A stretch of 64,000 nucleotides of DNA from Blastopirellula retiformator (lineage in GTDB: Bacteria > Planctomycetota > Planctomycetia > Pirellulales > Pirellulaceae). A program made the translations under genes and the position numbers. Shown here piece by piece: positions 35,164-44,553 of this stretch; position 1 is the stretch's first letter; each line of letters opens with the position of its first letter. The notes below the pieces were generated by a model. That model searched no databases, was not told the DNA's origin, and was given only the letters and a program-made list of their open reading frames with translations. The DNA is taken from positions 558,894 through 622,893 of the forward strand of contig NZ_SJPF01000004.1 of NCBI RefSeq assembly GCF_007859755.1. The letters run 5' to 3'.

Positions 35164-36321
35164 ATGAGATTGCTCGCGCGAAGAATCTGGCTCAAGGTTC
35201 ATCTTTACCTCGGTCTGACGGCCGGGCTGGCGTTCGCCCTGGCGGGCGTGACCGGCAGCATTCTCGTTTTCGAACGCGCCTTCGACGAGCAATTGAACTC
35301 CGCCATGATGCTGACCGAGCCGCAGGGATCGCCTCGCTCGCTCGACGAAATCATCGGTTTGGCACAGGCCGAATTCGCCAATCATGGACGAATTGATCGC
35401 ATCACGTTGCCGCGGACCGACTCTAGCGTCTATTCGCTTCGTTTTGTCGCCAAGTCTTCCTCAGAGCAGAAGAGACCAACCGAAGTTTATTACGATCCCT
35501 ACACCGCCGAAGCGCTGGGGCATCGCCCTCAGCAAAGCGGACTGATCGCCTGGATCTATGATCTGCACGCCCGGCTGCTAATGGGCAAGAATGGGCGCAT
35601 GTTAATGGGGGTGATTGCGGCGACGGTCCTCGTTTCGATCGTCAGCGGCGTCGTCCTATGGTGGCCGCTGCAGAAAGGGGGCTGGCGAGTCGCGTGGGGA
35701 ATACGCCCAGGGAAATTCAACTTTGACCTCCACAAAGTGAGCGGCCTGCTGTCGCTCCCCCCGTTGTTTTTGGTCGCGTTTACCGGCGTCTACCTTGGCC
35801 TACCTTTCGTTATCAAGCCGGTCGTCGGGATGTTCTCGGCCGAGACGAAATATCCGCGAAACGTCACCTCGAGCGCCACCCCGACTTCCGACGGTCCGAT
35901 CGGCGCCGATCGCGCCGCCCAGTTGGCGCTTGCCGAGATGCCAGGTTCCGAGATCCTGTTGGTAGACCTGCCGCAGAAATCGGACGGCGTCTACAAGGTA
36001 TTTCTCCGCCAACCGGGTGAAGTCGGGCAACTGCGTGGGGCAGGGCGGATCTGGCTCGATCAATACAGCGGCCAATTGCTCCAGACGCGCGACTGGAACC
36101 ATTTCACGTTTGCCGATACCTATTATCGCATCCAACTGGCGCTGCACTGTGGCGACGCGTTTGGCACGGGGGGGCGACTGCTCGTTTTTGTCGTTGGATT
36201 TGTTCCTGCGATCCTTTACCTGACCGGTTTTCTGCTGTGGTGGCGAAAAAAGAGATCCCGCCGGCGGCAATCGCCACGTACACAAACGACAGGGTATGCC
36301 CAAAAAGCCCCACACCGTTAG
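35164..36321 (+). CDS. PepSY-associated TM helix protein
   Basis: The 385-residue product has a membrane anchor at the N-terminus (LYLGLTAGLAFALAGVTGSI), a periplasmic PepSY-like region, and further membrane segments (about 140-160, 190-215, 340-365). Hallmarks are WLKVHLYLGL, GSILVFE, and FDLHKVSGLLSLP. Proteins of this family often accompany siderophore or iron uptake and may be ferric reductases. No TonB receptor gene is adjacent. I start at ATG 35164; in-frame sequence to 35101 lies inside the lipoprotein gene. The gene follows by 23 bp and is likely in the same operon. Confidence 0.88.
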   Translation: MRLLARRIWLKVHLYLGLTAGLAFALAGVTGSILVFERAFDEQLNSAMMLTEPQGSPRSLDEIIGLAQAEFANHGRIDRITLPRTDSSVYSLRFVAKSSSEQKRPTEVYYDPYTAEALGHRPQQSGLIAWIYDLHARLLMGKNGRMLMGVIAATVLVSIVSGVVLWWPLQKGGWRVAWGIRPGKFNFDLHKVSGLLSLPPLFLVAFTGVYLGLPFVIKPVVGMFSAETKYPRNVTSSATPTSDGPIGADRAAQLALAEMPGSEILLVDLPQKSDGVYKVFLRQPGEVGQLRGAGRIWLDQYSGQLLQTRDWNHFTFADTYYRIQLALHCGDAFGTGGRLLVFVVGFVPAILYLTGFLLWWRKKRSRRRQSPRTQTTGYAQKAPHR

Positions 36322-37116
36322 ATGCAGCGCCCACCTGGCGACAAAGGCCCGCTGCCGCTGCTCAAGCGCGTCGCGTTCGAGCGATTCTGGCGGAAGATAG
36401 GTTTTCGGTTTGTTGCCGGTACTGTCGCTCATAGCGGGCACTCAGATTCTCGCTCGGGCGAACTCCAGCGCCCCGGATCGCGGCTCTCCGGAACGAAGAG
36501 GGGCGAGAGCCGTACACCGACAAGACGAACGTAATGCGGCGACACAAGGTATCGAAGTCACCGAGATTCAGCAGCTGAACTTCTTCGCCGGGGGCAGATT
36601 GCGAGAAATCGGGAGCAACTGGGGGCACAGAGTTGGTCATCGACGAGAAATCTGAAAGGAGAAGGTGGGTGCTGGACTGGCCCCCACCTTAGCGGCGAAT
36701 CCTCGTAAAGGAAACCAATTTCCCACCGACAAATTCTCCCCACTTTTTCCTTATCAGCGGCCGCCCAGATTTGACTCTTCCCCGGTTTGGGCGACAATCT
36801 CCTCCACAGTGCGAAAAGTCGCAACAATCGGCACTTATCGGCATCCAAGATTGGATGGGAAGCGAAGCCCGCGGACTTCACCCCACAGCCAACAGCAGCC
36901 TGCCCCCGTTCCGCGGGATGCGTTTCCCTTGGTTTTGCCGGGCGACAACCGTCTCGACGGCGGCTCGGCAACTTGACAGCAGCCGCCAATACCGGTATCC
37001 TGACCGGATTGCGACTGACACTAAGTTGTGTGCTTGAAACAGTTTTCGCCTCTTTCACGCAGAAAAAGGGGTGAAAATGACCGGGGAAGTTGCAGGCTGA
37101 CTCAGCGTGAGACGGC
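36322..37116. other. Long intergenic region, no supported gene
   Basis: I can support no gene in these 795 bases. On the minus strand, 36362-36640 is open for 92 codons and a second frame begins at ATG 36432 with natural-looking residues (KPKTYLPPESLERDALEQRQ). These could be pieces of a frameshifted small gene converging on the PepSY gene. AAGGTGGG and CCCACCTT near 36662-36690 form an 8-bp stem without a T run. The AT-rich interval 36715-36760 may hold the ugpC promoter. Confidence 0.5.
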
Positions 37117-38316
37117 ATGGCCGAAGTTAGCTTGAAACGAGTAAGCAAGTCTTACTCCACCAATCACCCCGCGGTTCGCGACTTGGATTTGGAGATCGCC
37201 GACGGCGAGTTCCTGGTTCTGGTAGGTCCCAGCGGGTGCGGTAAAAGTACCACCTTGCGGATGATCGCCGGGCTAGAGGACGCCACCAGCGGCGAAATCT
37301 GGATTGGCGGGCAAAACGTCACTCACGTGGCGCCCAAAAACCGCGACGTGGCAATGGTGTTCCAGAACTACGCTTTGTACCCGCACATGACGGCGTACAA
37401 AAACATGGCGTTTGGCCTGGAACTCCGCTACGGCGGCAACTGGCTAGAGCGGCTGGCAAGACGCATCGTGCGTCCCCAAGCGGCGAAAGAGTTGGAAGCC
37501 CGTCGTCGGGAGATTCCGCAGCGGATTGAGGAGACGGCCCAAACCTTGGGTATCTCTCAGCTTCTGCAGCGTCTGCCGAAAGAGTTGTCTGGTGGCGAGC
37601 GGCAACGCGTCGCCCTGGGCCGAGCGATCGTTCGCGATCCGCAGCTGTTCTTGTTCGACGAACCTTTGTCGAACCTGGACGCCAAGTTGCGGGTCGAAAT
37701 GCGACGAGAGCTAAAACAACTGCACCGCCAGTTGTCGGCCACCATCGTTTACGTTACCCACGATCAAGTGGAAGCGTTAACGCTGGGAGACCGAATTGCG
37801 GTGATGAAGGATGGAGTGATTCAACAGGCGGCGGCGCCAATGGAGGCCTACCGCAACCCAGCGAATCGCTTTGTCGCGAGTTTCCTCGGCTCTCCGCCGA
37901 TGAACCTGATTCGCGGTCAGATCGAGCGATCTGACCTGCAAATCCGATTTGTCGGCGGCGGGCTGTCGATTGACGTGACGCAATCGGGTTTCGACCCGGC
38001 GGCACTGGACCAGCAGGAAGTCGAACTTGGCGTACGACCGGAAGATGTCGCCTTGTTCGCCGACGAGGCGCCTGAGCGATTGGCCGATCTGGGCTTGATC
38101 GACGCAGGCCAAGCCGACGTCAACCTGGTCGAGTCGCTGGGGGATGCGGAACTGGCGCATTGTCGATTGACAGGCTCGACGCAAGAATTGGCTGTGAAGG
38201 CGGATGCTCGGATCGGAACCCCTCGGGGTAAGGTCCAGCTGGCCGTTTCGCCCGATCAGCTCCATTTGTTCGCTGCCGACGATGGTCGCAACCTGCGATT
38301 GTCGCCAGCGAAGTAA
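37117..38316 (+). CDS. ugpC: UgpC/MalK-like ABC transporter ATPase
   Basis: The 399-residue ATPase is of the carbohydrate-importer CUT1 type. It has Walker A GPSGCGKST, signature LSGGERQR, Walker B LFLFDEPLSNLD, H-loop VTHDQ, and a regulatory TOBE-like C-terminus. A ~30-residue insertion (about 110-140) lies in the helical subdomain and is longer than in enteric MalK. Such ATPases often serve several importers; no permease or binding-protein gene is near, so its partners are encoded elsewhere. ugpC is a family label here. It stands alone upstream of nusA. Confidence 0.88.
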   Translation: MAEVSLKRVSKSYSTNHPAVRDLDLEIADGEFLVLVGPSGCGKSTTLRMIAGLEDATSGEIWIGGQNVTHVAPKNRDVAMVFQNYALYPHMTAYKNMAFGLELRYGGNWLERLARRIVRPQAAKELEARRREIPQRIEETAQTLGISQLLQRLPKELSGGERQRVALGRAIVRDPQLFLFDEPLSNLDAKLRVEMRRELKQLHRQLSATIVYVTHDQVEALTLGDRIAVMKDGVIQQAAAPMEAYRNPANRFVASFLGSPPMNLIRGQIERSDLQIRFVGGGLSIDVTQSGFDPAALDQQEVELGVRPEDVALFADEAPERLADLGLIDAGQADVNLVESLGDAELAHCRLTGSTQELAVKADARIGTPRGKVQLAVSPDQLHLFAADDGRNLRLSPAK

Positions 38317-38465
38317 ACCCGATTTTTTCCAGAAACCGGGGCTCGTCGTTTTGCTCGGCTGTTAGGCCGGGCAGGGCGGAGGGTGTCGGTTATTTGGTTT
38401 TTGGTCTGAGGTCTCCGCCCCTGCGAGACCGACTGAACGCCAATTTCGGTGAAGGTGAAGGAAAC

Positions 38466-39743
38466 ATGAACCCGTCCGAGGTATTGCGGATCGTTGACGC
38501 GATTCACCGCGACAAGAATATCGACAAAGAGGTCGTATTCCAGGCGATTGAATCAGCGCTGGTGTCCGCTACGCGCAAGTACCACTCGGAAGAGTCGGAA
38601 GTGGTGATCAACATCGACCGTCAAGACGGTTCGATCTCGGGCCACATTGACGGCGAGCCGGTCGATCCGGAAGAAACGGTCGGTCGCATTGGCGCTCAAA
38701 CCGCCAAGCAGGTGATCATCCAGAAGATCCGCGAAGCCGAGCGGGACTCGCTGCACGACGAATATGACGAGATGGTTGGCCAAATGGTCAACGGTACGGT
38801 CCATCGCGCCGAAGGCGGCGCCGCGATCGTCGCCTTGGGCAACGTCGAAGCGATCCTTCCCAGGTCCGAGCAGATCCCGGGCGAATCGTTCCACGCCAAC
38901 GACCGCGTCCGCGCGATCGTGTTGGAAGTTCGCAAGCAAGGGAGCCGCGTCAAAGTGGTGCTGAGCCGCGCCAACAAGCGGTTCGTTCAACGCCTGTTCG
39001 AGCAGGAAATTCCGGAAATCTCGGACGACGTCATCGACATCAAAAACATCAGTCGCGAACCGGGCTACCGCAGCAAGGTCGCCGTCGACAGCAGCGATCA
39101 GCGCGTCGATTGCGTCGGCGCCTGCGTCGGCGTCCGCGGCAACCGAATCAAAAACATCGTGGACGAATTGTCGGGCGAACGGATTGATATCGTTCGCTGG
39201 ACCGACGATCCCGAAACGCTAATTCCCAACGCGCTGCAGCCGGCCGAAGTGGAAGAAGTGATCCTCTGCAAGATGATGGGACGGGCGATCGTCCTGGTGC
39301 GAGAAGATCAGCTTTCGCTGGCGATCGGCCGTCGCGGACAAAATGTCCGTCTGGCGAGCAAGCTGTGCGGATGGGATATTGAAATCATGCTTCGCGAAGA
39401 ACTCGAGGAGCAAATCGAACGTGCGGTGACCGGCTTCATGCAAATTGAAGGGATCACCGATAGCGTCGCCGAACAATTGGTCGGCGAAGGCTTTTTGTCG
39501 TACGACGACCTTTCGGTGATCGAATCCGACGCCCTGATGGCGATGGGAACGTACACCGAAGACGAGGTCGAACGGATTCGCGACGACGCGGAAACGCGCG
39601 GCATGGAAGCGGAACGGGCGCTCGAAACCGAACGACGCCGCAACCGCTCAGAACAACAAAATACTGGTGCAGCGCCGACCAGCGCTCCGCCGGCGACGCC
39701 GTCGACTGGCGAAGGGGAAACCCCCGCGGGAGGCGCGTCATAG
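38466..39743 (+). CDS. nusA: Transcription elongation/termination factor NusA
   Basis: The 425-residue protein has the NusA N-terminal domain (about 1-125), an S1 domain (about 134-200), and two KH domains ending with AIGRRGQNVRLASKLCGW (about 278-298). A C-terminal helix-hairpin-helix-like segment and a low-complexity Thr/Pro/Gly tail follow. ATG 38466 has AAGG 5-6 nt upstream; in-frame sequence to 38394 has no start evidence. It is followed by infB and rbfA, the conserved translation-transcription operon order. rimP, often first in this operon, is not seen. Confidence 0.96.
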   Translation: MNPSEVLRIVDAIHRDKNIDKEVVFQAIESALVSATRKYHSEESEVVINIDRQDGSISGHIDGEPVDPEETVGRIGAQTAKQVIIQKIREAERDSLHDEYDEMVGQMVNGTVHRAEGGAAIVALGNVEAILPRSEQIPGESFHANDRVRAIVLEVRKQGSRVKVVLSRANKRFVQRLFEQEIPEISDDVIDIKNISREPGYRSKVAVDSSDQRVDCVGACVGVRGNRIKNIVDELSGERIDIVRWTDDPETLIPNALQPAEVEEVILCKMMGRAIVLVREDQLSLAIGRRGQNVRLASKLCGWDIEIMLREELEEQIERAVTGFMQIEGITDSVAEQLVGEGFLSYDDLSVIESDALMAMGTYTEDEVERIRDDAETRGMEAERALETERRRNRSEQQNTGAAPTSAPPATPSTGEGETPAGGAS

Positions 39744-39946
39744 CGATGTGTATGACGCATAATCTCATGTCGCACGACGAAATCAACATTTATCACCGTC
39801 GCCTTGTCGGCGGCGGAAGCGTAACGCCACGGCTCTTTGAAGGTTGCCCAAAGAGCTACTCCACTAGCGGAGAAAACGGGATGACATAAGCGGTAACCGT
39901 AAGCCCGAGGCCAAATCGTTCGCCCGGCAATGACAGGAAGGCCAAA

Positions 39947-42895
39947 GTGCCCATACGTATCTACGCTTTAGCGAAAGAGCTCGATATCGACAGCAAAGAG
40001 CTGGTCGAAATCTGCAATCGCGCCGGCGTCACCGGCAAAGGCTCTGCGCTTGCCAGTTTGACCGACGACGAGCTCGACAAAGTTAAGTCCTACATCTCTG
40101 GCGGCGGCAAGAAGCAAGAACGCAAGTCGAAGGCGACCGGCGAATCGAAGGAAGCGGCGATCAAACAGCCGATTCGCGACGAACGCCCCGCTCCGACCGG
40201 CCGTCCGAAAGAGATTCGGACCATTCGTACCGGCAACGCTCCGTTGGCCGTTCACGGTCGCTCCTCGCGACCGGCCGAACCCGACGTAGAGGAACTGCCG
40301 GCCGAAGAGCCGACCGCCGAGGAAACGACCGCGCAAGCGCCGGTCGCCGAAGCGCCCACCTCCGAAGCGCCCACCTCTGATACGCCCACCTCTGATACGC
40401 CGGTCGAGGAAGCTCCCGTCGCCGAAAAGCCCGCGAAACCAGTCGCGGACGAACCGGCCGAGCAACCCGTAGCCGCCGAGGCTCCGAAAGAAGCCAAGAA
40501 GTCCGCCGATCAGGACGCCTCGGATAGCGACTTCACGCCGATGCGCCGCGGCGACTACATCGCCCCGGGCGGTCCTGGTCGCAATAAAGTCCGCGTTCTC
40601 GGGGGCGGTCGCAGTTCCGACCAGGGAGACGCCGGAAAGCGCGATTCGAACAAGCCGAAGACGACCGCGCCGACGACCCGCGTCAAGTTCGCCGCGATGC
40701 CGACTCCGGCAACTCCGCCAACTTCGCAGGCCAAGAAGTCGGGCGAACCGGCTCCGCAAAAGCCGATCATGCAGCTTCCCAAGGAAGCCATCCAAGGCGC
40801 CAAGGCGGGGCAGAAAGCGCCGCTGGAAGAGTTCACCAAGCAGCACGAGAAAAAGCGGAAAGACAAAGAACGCCGTCCGGTTGAAATCGGATCGACCGAT
40901 TCGGACGATAGCGGCGGTACGGGAGATCGTCGTCGCACCAAGTCGAAGGGTCTGGCCGGCATGGCTGGAGGTCGCGAAGCTCGCGCCGCCGGTCGTCGCA
41001 CCAAGCGTCCTGGCGAAATGGATTCCGACTTGGGCAATCGCATGCGGCGACGCCCTCGTTCGCGCACGACGCGGAAGGGAGTCAACACCGCCGCGCCGCG
41101 TAAGTCGGCCGTCGAACTTGAATTGCCCTGCTCGATCCGCGACTTCTCCGAAGCGACCGGCGTCGCCACCGTCAAGATCCTGCGGACCTTGATGACGCTC
41201 GGCACGATGGCCAACATCAACACGATGATCGACACCGAAACCGGCGAGTACTTGGCCGCCGAACATGGCGTAGAGATCAATCTGAAGGACGCTTTGTCGA
41301 TTGAAGACGAAGTGATCACCAAGATTGAAGAGATCGAAGACGATCCCGATACCTTGCAAGAGCGTCCGCCGGTCGTCACCTTCCTGGGTCACGTCGACCA
41401 CGGTAAGACGTCGCTCATGGACAAGATCATCGATAAGAACGTCGTTTCGGGCGAAGCGGGCGGCATCACGCAGCACATTCGCGCCTACATCGTCGACAAA
41501 GACGACAAGCAGATCGCGTTCGTCGATACGCCCGGTCACGAGGCGTTTACCGCCATGCGTGCTCGCGGCGCCAACGTTACCGACATCGCGGTGCTGATCA
41601 TCGCCGCCGACGACGGCATCATGCCGCAAACCGAGGAGGCGATCAGCCACGCGCAAGCGGCCGAAGTGCCGATCATCGTCGCGCTCAATAAGATCGACCT
41701 GCCGGGCGCCAATCCCGACAAAGTGATGCAGCAGTTGTCGCAGCACGGCTTGTTGCCGACCGAATGGGGCGGCGACGTCGAAGTGGTCAAAACCAGCGCC
41801 ATCAGCGGCGAAGGGATCGACTCGCTGTTGGAAACGATCTTGCTGACCGCCGAACTGCACGAATACACGGCCAACCCCGATCGCCCCGCGGTCGGCGTCT
41901 GCCTGGAATCGGAGCAGGAATCGGATCGCGGCGTGTTGGCCAAGGTCATCGTCAAGAACGGGACTCTCCGCGTTGGCGACATCGTCGTCTGCGGTTCGTC
42001 GCATGGCCGCGTCAAAGCGATGTACGACACGCTCAACCCGCGAAAGCGTCTGACCGAAGCGACCACGTCGACCCCGGTCAGCATCGCCGGTCTCGATCAA
42101 GCGCCCGGCGCCGGCGACAAGTTCTACGTCCTGGACGACATCGCCCAGGCGCGAGAAATCGCTACATTGCGGGCCGATCGCAGCCGCAGCGAATCGCTCG
42201 GCACGCATACCGTCAAGGTTTCGTTCGACGAGTTCCAGAAGCGTCGCGAAGAGGGAACCCTCGGCAACAACGAAGCGGCTGCGACCCTCAACATCATCGT
42301 CCGAGCCGACACCCGCGGTTCGATCGAAGCGCTCCAGAAAGAAATGGAGAAGCTGGATCACCCCGAAGTCAAGGTTCGCACGCTGCAAGCGTCGGTTGGC
42401 GCCGTGTCGGTGGCCGACGTGACGTTGGCCGATGCGTCGGACGCGGTGATCATCGCGTTCAACGTCATCCCCGACGAAGCGGCTCGCTCGCTGGCCGACG
42501 ACAACGGAATCGAAATTCGTCGCTACAACATCATTTACAAAGCGACGGAAGAGCTTAAAGCGCTGCTCGAAGGCCGCCTGAAGCCGGAAGAGCGAATCAA
42601 CGAACTGGGTCGCGCCTTGGTGCAACGCGTCTTTGTGGTCAGCCGTTTGGGCTCGATCGCCGGTTGCCGCGTGCTGGGCGGAACGATCGAACGTGGCTGC
42701 CGTATTCGCGTCAATCGCGATGGCCGCACGATCGGCGACTACCCGCTGGAATCGTTGAAGCGTGAAAAGGATGACGCCAAGGAAGTCCGCGAAGGCTACG
42801 AATGCGGTATGAAACTGCAAGGCTTCAACGACATCAAGGACGGGGACATCCTGGAAGCGTACAAGGTCGAAGAGATCGCACGTACGCTCGACTAA
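39947..42895 (+). CDS. infB: Translation initiation factor IF-2
   Basis: The 982-residue GTPase delivers initiator tRNA to the ribosome. It has two IF2-N domains (residues about 1-50 and 385-430), a long Pro/Ala/Glu-rich linker, then the G domain with G1 GHVDHGKTS (about 481), G3 DTPGHEAF, G4 NKID, and the C-terminal domains. It starts at GTG 39947 with CAGGAAG upstream. In the linker the codons for Ala-Pro-Thr-Ser-Glu/Asp are tandemly repeated (three 15-bp units near 40356-40400). A 203-bp gap after nusA holds no ylxR-like gene. Confidence 0.98.
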   Translation: MPIRIYALAKELDIDSKELVEICNRAGVTGKGSALASLTDDELDKVKSYISGGGKKQERKSKATGESKEAAIKQPIRDERPAPTGRPKEIRTIRTGNAPLAVHGRSSRPAEPDVEELPAEEPTAEETTAQAPVAEAPTSEAPTSDTPTSDTPVEEAPVAEKPAKPVADEPAEQPVAAEAPKEAKKSADQDASDSDFTPMRRGDYIAPGGPGRNKVRVLGGGRSSDQGDAGKRDSNKPKTTAPTTRVKFAAMPTPATPPTSQAKKSGEPAPQKPIMQLPKEAIQGAKAGQKAPLEEFTKQHEKKRKDKERRPVEIGSTDSDDSGGTGDRRRTKSKGLAGMAGGREARAAGRRTKRPGEMDSDLGNRMRRRPRSRTTRKGVNTAAPRKSAVELELPCSIRDFSEATGVATVKILRTLMTLGTMANINTMIDTETGEYLAAEHGVEINLKDALSIEDEVITKIEEIEDDPDTLQERPPVVTFLGHVDHGKTSLMDKIIDKNVVSGEAGGITQHIRAYIVDKDDKQIAFVDTPGHEAFTAMRARGANVTDIAVLIIAADDGIMPQTEEAISHAQAAEVPIIVALNKIDLPGANPDKVMQQLSQHGLLPTEWGGDVEVVKTSAISGEGIDSLLETILLTAELHEYTANPDRPAVGVCLESEQESDRGVLAKVIVKNGTLRVGDIVVCGSSHGRVKAMYDTLNPRKRLTEATTSTPVSIAGLDQAPGAGDKFYVLDDIAQAREIATLRADRSRSESLGTHTVKVSFDEFQKRREEGTLGNNEAAATLNIIVRADTRGSIEALQKEMEKLDHPEVKVRTLQASVGAVSVADVTLADASDAVIIAFNVIPDEAARSLADDNGIEIRRYNIIYKATEELKALLEGRLKPEERINELGRALVQRVFVVSRLGSIAGCRVLGGTIERGCRIRVNRDGRTIGDYPLESLKREKDDAKEVREGYECGMKLQGFNDIKDGDILEAYKVEEIARTLD
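40356..40400 (+). repeat. 15-bp minisatellite inside infB
   Basis: Three consecutive 15-bp units encode (A/T)PTS(E/D) in the disordered linker of IF-2. Units differ at two or three positions. They may vary in number between strains. Confidence 0.8.
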
Positions 42896-42903
42896 TCAAA
42901 CCG

Positions 42904-42934
42904 GTCGAGCGACGCTATTGGGGCGTCGCTCGAC
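42904..42934 (+). repeat. 12-bp perfect hairpin between infB and rbfA
   Basis: GTCGAGCGACGC and GCGTCGCTCGAC pair perfectly around a 7-nt loop. A smaller GAAGCCG/CGGCTTC hairpin follows. There is no T run, so a partial terminator or mRNA-stability element is more likely than full termination. Confidence 0.7.
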
Positions 42935-43047
42935 GAAACGACCTACGAAGCCGCTTCGGCTTCGCCCGGCCTGCGCCGCGAGATGCGACCCCATTTCGCG
43001 GCGTCGTCGCCTAGACCCCGACGCAGGCCAATCGCCGGAAAATAAAC

Positions 43048-43446
43048 ATGAGTTCACGTCGTCTATTAAAAGCCGCCTCGGCTATTCGCGAAGTCGTCAG
43101 CATGGCGATCCTGACCGAGCTGCGCAATCCGCGCGTCTCGGGCGTCACGGTCACCTGCGTCGAAATGTCGCCTGACATGCGCCAAGCCAAGGTGCACGTC
43201 TCGATCATGGGGAGCGAAAAGAAGCAGGAAGAATGCATCGACGCGCTGCAGCGATCGGCGGGCTTCCTGCAAGCCAAGATCAACGATCGGATCGAAACGC
43301 GCTACACGCCGCGGCTCGAATTCGTCATGGACAAGGGCGTCAAGCATTCGATCGAAGTGGCCCGCATCTTGCGCGACGTCCTGCCGCCGGAAGATGGGAA
43401 TGACGACGATGGGGACGACGCCCCGTCCGAGACGCACGACGACTAA
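43048..43446 (+). CDS. rbfA: Ribosome-binding factor A
   Basis: The 132-residue protein has the RbfA KH-like core (RRLLKAASAIREVVSMAI, RVSGVTVTCVEMSPD, QAKINDRIETRYTPRLEFVMD) and an acidic C-terminal tail. It matures the 30S subunit by binding 16S rRNA. The order nusA-infB-rbfA is conserved in bacteria. A normal length of ~110 is extended here by the tail. Confidence 0.95.
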   Translation: MSSRRLLKAASAIREVVSMAILTELRNPRVSGVTVTCVEMSPDMRQAKVHVSIMGSEKKQEECIDALQRSAGFLQAKINDRIETRYTPRLEFVMDKGVKHSIEVARILRDVLPPEDGNDDDGDDAPSETHDD

Positions 43447-43511
43447 GCGAAATCGACACACGCAGGCGTTCGCCTTAGAAACACACCACGGGAGCATACG
43501 ACGTAATCGCC

Positions 43512-44462
43512 ATGGCCGCTACCACCCGCGCCGGTCTCATCACCGCCAGCCACAAAGTCGTAAAGAAACATTACACGCCGGCCGAACTCGACAACCGACC
43601 GCTGCTCGAGCAGTTGGCGTTCGCCGCCATCCTGGAGAACTCGCCGCGGGCCGCGGCCGAGCAATGCTTCGAGGTGCTGACCGGCAACTACTTCGACTGG
43701 AACGAAATCCGCGTGACGTCGTTGGTCGAACTGTCGGAGGTCTGCTCGAAGCTGCCGCAGCCGGAAGCCGCGGCCGCCCGGCTGAAGTCGATCCTGCAAA
43801 ACGTCTTTGAATCGCTTTACACCTTCGACCTGGAAAGCCTGAAGAAGCTGAACCAGGGGAAAGCGATCAAGCAGATCGAGCGTTTCACCGGCGTCAGCCC
43901 GTTCGTCGTCGGCTACGTCACCCAAAACGCCCTCGGCGGACATGCCGTGCCGACCGACGACGCCCTCGTCGAACTGATGCGAGTCGTCGGCGTGGTCAGC
44001 GACGCCGAAGCGAAAAAGAAATCGGTCCCCGGCGTCGAACGCGCGATTCCCAAAACGAAGGGGGTCGAGTACAGCTCGCTGATCCACGAGTTGGCGGTCG
44101 ACTTCATGGTCAGCCCATTCTCCAAGAAGGTCCGCGACCACATTCTGGAGATTTCGTCCGACGCCAAGAAGCGATTCCCCAAACGCGCCCCCGCGAAAGA
44201 TGAAACGGCCGAAGCCGCTTCGGCGAAAAAGTCGGCCAAGGGAGCAAAAAAATCGGCCAAGACCGCCGAAGCCAAACCGACCAAGAAAGCCCCGCCCAAG
44301 AAGAAGACGGCCGCCGTCGAGAAAAAGGCGCCGCCGGTAAAGAAGACCGCCAAAGCGGCCGACAAGAAACCAGCGGAAAAGAAAGCGGCCGAAAAAAAGC
44401 CGACCAAGAAAAAGATCGCGAAGAAATCGTCGGCCGCCATCAGCAAGCGCAAGCCGAAGTAA
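43512..44462 (+). CDS. HhH-GPD-like protein with histone H1-like tail
   Basis: The 316-residue product has an endonuclease III-like helical core (about 30-165) with a helix-hairpin-helix segment (FTGVSPFVVGYVTQNALGG) and then VPTDDAL where EndoIII has VDTHV. The usual catalytic Lys position carries Phe and the catalytic Asp position Pro in my eye alignment, and no iron-sulfur Cys cluster is present. From about 225 onward the protein is rich in Lys, Ala and Pro (KKSAK, PTKKAPPKKK), like eukaryotic H1 tails. A non-enzymatic DNA-binding role is plausible. It follows rbfA by 65 bp. Confidence 0.75.
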   Translation: MAATTRAGLITASHKVVKKHYTPAELDNRPLLEQLAFAAILENSPRAAAEQCFEVLTGNYFDWNEIRVTSLVELSEVCSKLPQPEAAAARLKSILQNVFESLYTFDLESLKKLNQGKAIKQIERFTGVSPFVVGYVTQNALGGHAVPTDDALVELMRVVGVVSDAEAKKKSVPGVERAIPKTKGVEYSSLIHELAVDFMVSPFSKKVRDHILEISSDAKKRFPKRAPAKDETAEAASAKKSAKGAKKSAKTAEAKPTKKAPPKKKTAAVEKKAPPVKKTAKAADKKPAEKKAAEKKPTKKKIAKKSSAAISKRKPK

Positions 44463-44553
44463 TCGGAATTGGTCGACTGCGGCTGGATGATCTAGAATAA
44501 AGGAGACGGGCAAGGCGCCCATTCTCCTTCGTTCGAATCAAACTGCAGTTGGC

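Noticed and set aside
36558-37148. 196-residue minus-strand ORF upstream of ugpC
   Set aside because: It overlaps the ugpC start, has basic low-complexity composition and no family resemblance.
39968-42820. 950-residue minus-strand open frame opposite infB
   Set aside because: It is fully antisense to infB, is Arg/Phe/Gly-rich and has no recognisable motif. It is a shadow of the high-GC coding strand.
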